64,000 nt of DNA from Halichoerus grypus (lineage: Eukaryota; Chordata; Mammalia; Carnivora; Phocidae): NCBI RefSeq assembly GCF_964656455.1, contig NC_135713.1, positions 190,086,187 through 190,150,186 on the forward strand. Direction: 5' to 3'. Shown piece after piece: positions 61,530-64,000 of the stretch. The notes below the pieces were generated by a model. It was given only the letters and a program-made list of their open reading frames with translations. It did not search any database and had not been told where the DNA came from. Both the position numbers and the translations under genes were made by a program. Every line of letters begins with the position of its first letter. Positions within the stretch are counted from its first letter, which is position 1.

Positions 61530-64000
61530 AAACGGCTGTGGCTTTAGTTTTGTTGCTTTCTAAAAACCCAATCTACCAATTTCTAGCAGCAGGAGGGGGG
61601 AAGTTAGACTTCAGGAAGAACTTTCTTGTCTGTGCCCACAGAGGAAAAAAAGCCATGGGTCGGATTAGCAGTGTCCTTTTAGGAGCCAGAGGTGGGGGAG
61701 TGAGGGATCATGGGAATATTCATCTCAGTTAATGAGCCAGACAATCCTAAGGCCATTTGGGGGTTTTAAAGTGGACTGATGTGCAATTCATTCCTCAGCC
61801 CAGCTGGGGCCCCCTGCTCGAGTGGGAGGGGTCCTGCTGAAGTGGTCTAGGCCCCTTGTACACCACCTCCACCCCCAGCTTGGAATCTGCTGGTGCTCTA
61901 GGAGGTGTGGGGGTAGGGAAAGTTTCAAAAACCTCCATGTCACAGAAGCTGATTCTTATGTGCAGTGAAGTTACCCAAGGGGCAGTAGTTTGATTCTGGG
62001 GTTTCCTTGGAGGTGGGGGCAGAGGCTCTCACCTCCTTTCCGTCTTGAGCTCCTGGATGATTTTGGAGGGAACATCAGCTGTGAGTTAAGGTCACTGCCC
62101 ACCCTCCCCCACCCCCACCCCCAACCCCAGAGAGGAGGAAAGCTGGTGGAGGGGCTGGCGGAGATCCTGTTGTCACGAAAGACAGTGCTGGTCTGTTTTC
62201 TTGGGAGTCTGGTTTCACATTGTCCTGCATTCCCTCCCTGGCTCTGTTCCCACTGGCCTCTTTTCGGTGACATTCTCCCCCAGGAACCATCCCTGGCGGT
62301 CCCCTCCCCCAGCCCCAGCCAGTTCTTCCAGACACACACTCTGGGATAGAACACAAACCTCACCCTCCCATCTGCTGGGTTCCCCCCGAATTCGCAGCCC
62401 ATCCCTCCCTCGTTCATTCAGCGGATATGCACTGAGCACCAACTGTGTGCTAGACACCGGCTTGGGATTGTGAAAGGACCAATGTCTGTGCTCTGGAGGC
62501 CAGCCCAACGGGGAAGAGAGGTAGCCCAGGTATGACAGTGCTTGCCTGTGGGAGCTCCTTACAGCCTCAGGCACCCAATCCTCTGAGCCAGGTCCTGAGG
62601 GCTGCAGGAGAGTTTGTTTGGCAGGCGTGGAAGGGGTAGGAAAGGCGCTCTGAGCAGAGGGTATAGCATGTGCAAACACGTGGCGATGAGAAAGAGTGTG
62701 GCACGGTTGGGGCTGCCCTGACAAGGGGGGCAGAAGACAAGGCCCGGAAGGTACATCAAGGCCACCGCAGGGCCCACAAAGGAACCAGGTCTTCATTCTG
62801 AGGATGTGAGAAGGCACCAGGGATTTCAAGCAGAGAGGAAGTGACCAGATTTGGTTTTTTGGATAGATGGGTATCTGGATGAGGTGTTGGGGACTAGGGG
62901 GATTTGGCTCTGAGATGTGTCCTTTAAAACAGCTTCTCCTTCCCTATGCCAGGGCCCAGTCTTGAGAGGAAAGGAAATCCCATCTACTGCTGGCTCATCA
63001 GACAGCCCTTTCCCTCCCTATCCTACAGGACTCTGTCCCGGTCCATCTCAGCTAATCTCAAGGATTCTGGGACAGCTTCAAGGGTCGTGGGCACCCAAGC
63101 TGAGGTTAGGAGCTGACTCGAAGACCCTCCTCCAGGATCCCGAGTCCTGGATAGAAGGTGCTGGAGAGGGCTGGGGCCCAGCTAGGGGGTTCTGAGGACT
63201 GACCCCTCCCCCAAAGGGACCTGCCACACCATCAACCTGGGATTTGGGGCCATGGCTTTTTTTCCCCCACTTTGGACTTTGATACAAAACCGACTCAAGC
63301 CTATAGCTGCCGAAGTGCAGAGCGTCTGGGCCCCTCTCTTCTCCCAACTGCCCTCTCCTGCCTTGCTCAGGGAATGCAGATGCATTTCAATATCCGCCTA
63401 AAGCAAACAAAATTAGGAAAATAAATCAGCGGGGGAAACTCCCAAAGTTTAATACATTTCCAATACCACCGGGAACAGGTTGTGGTCTCCTGTGCAGGTC
63501 TGGGTTGCCAGACTTTTGACTTCCTGGGGAGGGGCCTGTGCTGCTGGGCCGAGGAGCTCAATGGGTGGGAGGAGGGAATGGGGCTGTTTCTAGATCCTCA
63601 AAGGCCCCTGCAGGCTGGAGGGAGAGGACTCTACCCCTACCCCCACCCCAGATGCCAGAGTCAGACCCAGTCAGACCCAGCTTCCTCCTCCACAGCTGTT
63701 TCCCCCACAAATTAGACACCCGTTTGGGAAACAATGTAGCCTCGTTAATCATTTAATGAAATAAACAACTAATCACGCTGTGATGCTGCCAGTGTTTCTT
63801 AACCCCGCAATCGGCCTGCCCTGGAGGGAGGAGGGAGAAGGAAGGGGTGCGGGTAGGGGCGGGACATGGTCTAACCCCTGAAATGCTTTAGCTGACCGGG
63901 GGTCATCCCCTTGGGACTCCAGCCTTCCCTCAAGGGACAGTCATGAAAAAGAGCTGGAGATTTGGAAGCAGAGGGCCTCGGTTTCAGCTCTGCCACTTCC
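61530..64000. other. Intergenic downstream of RND2
   Basis: GC-rich, no CAN SINE and no recognisable exon. An ancient repeat copy of about 480 bp lies at 62405-62880 and a MIR start at 63930-64000. BRCA1 is expected further right and is not reached. Confidence 0.6.

Noticed and set aside
61530..64000. Possible start or end of BRCA1
   Set aside because: Human gene order predicts BRCA1 to the right, but no exon or 3'UTR sequence that I recognise occurs before the window ends.

Overview
This window is mammalian nuclear DNA from a carnivoran. Seven spliced genes with vertebrate exon structures are embedded in interspersed repeats. About 48 copies of the carnivore-specific tRNA-Lys-derived SINE (CAN SINE) are present; each has a head like GGGGCGCCTGGGTGGCTCAG, a pyrimidine-rich middle and an AATAAA-rich tail. 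The SINE subfamilies look arctoid (bear, seal or mustelid) rather than dog or cat. That placement is inference and the species is not determined. No prokaryotic, viral, CRISPR or plasmid feature is present.

Gene order matches the human 17q21 block just beyond the 3' end of BRCA1: AARSD1 (minus, 3.2-12.8 kb), PTGES3L (minus, 17.1-21.8 kb), RUNDC1 (plus, 22.3-30.6 kb), RPL27 (plus, 35.1-38.1 kb), IFI35 (plus, 40.4-49.7 kb), VAT1 (minus, 49.8-56.5 kb) and RND2 (plus, 58.0-61.5 kb). All seven reading frames were rebuilt exon by exon with GT/AG junctions and consistent phases. All are intact: 412, 155, 613, 136, 287, 401 and 229 aa. BRCA1 and G6PC1, the expected neighbours, lie outside the window.

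Layout: 0-3.1 kb is intergenic with repeats. 3.1-21.8 kb holds the same-strand pair PTGES3L-AARSD1, whose exon phases permit a readthrough fusion; the 4.3 kb between them is an old L1 fragment filled with SINEs. PTGES3L and RUNDC1 share a head-to-head CpG-rich promoter of about 0.5 kb. 30.6-35 kb and 38.1-40.3 kb are repeat-rich spacers on either side of RPL27. IFI35 has a tiny first coding exon and a 7.2 kb first intron made largely of L2 LINE and SINE sequence. IFI35 and VAT1 end tail-to-tail within about 0.16 kb. VAT1 and RND2 start head-to-head about 1.5 kb apart, each with GC boxes. The right-hand 16 kb (48.2-64 kb) is GC-rich and has no recognisable CAN SINE.

The genes do not form a pathway. 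They cover tRNA proofreading (AARSD1), a p23-like co-chaperone (PTGES3L), a RUN-domain protein (RUNDC1), a ribosomal protein (RPL27), an interferon-induced protein (IFI35), an MDR-family oxidoreductase (VAT1) and a GTPase-defective Rho protein (RND2). I found no previously undescribed biological system. The items worth a second look are architectural: the readthrough-compatible phases, shared promoters, a convergent 3' overlap zone, a strong donor-like site inside an IFI35 exon, nested and inverted SINEs, and G-tracts near splice sites.
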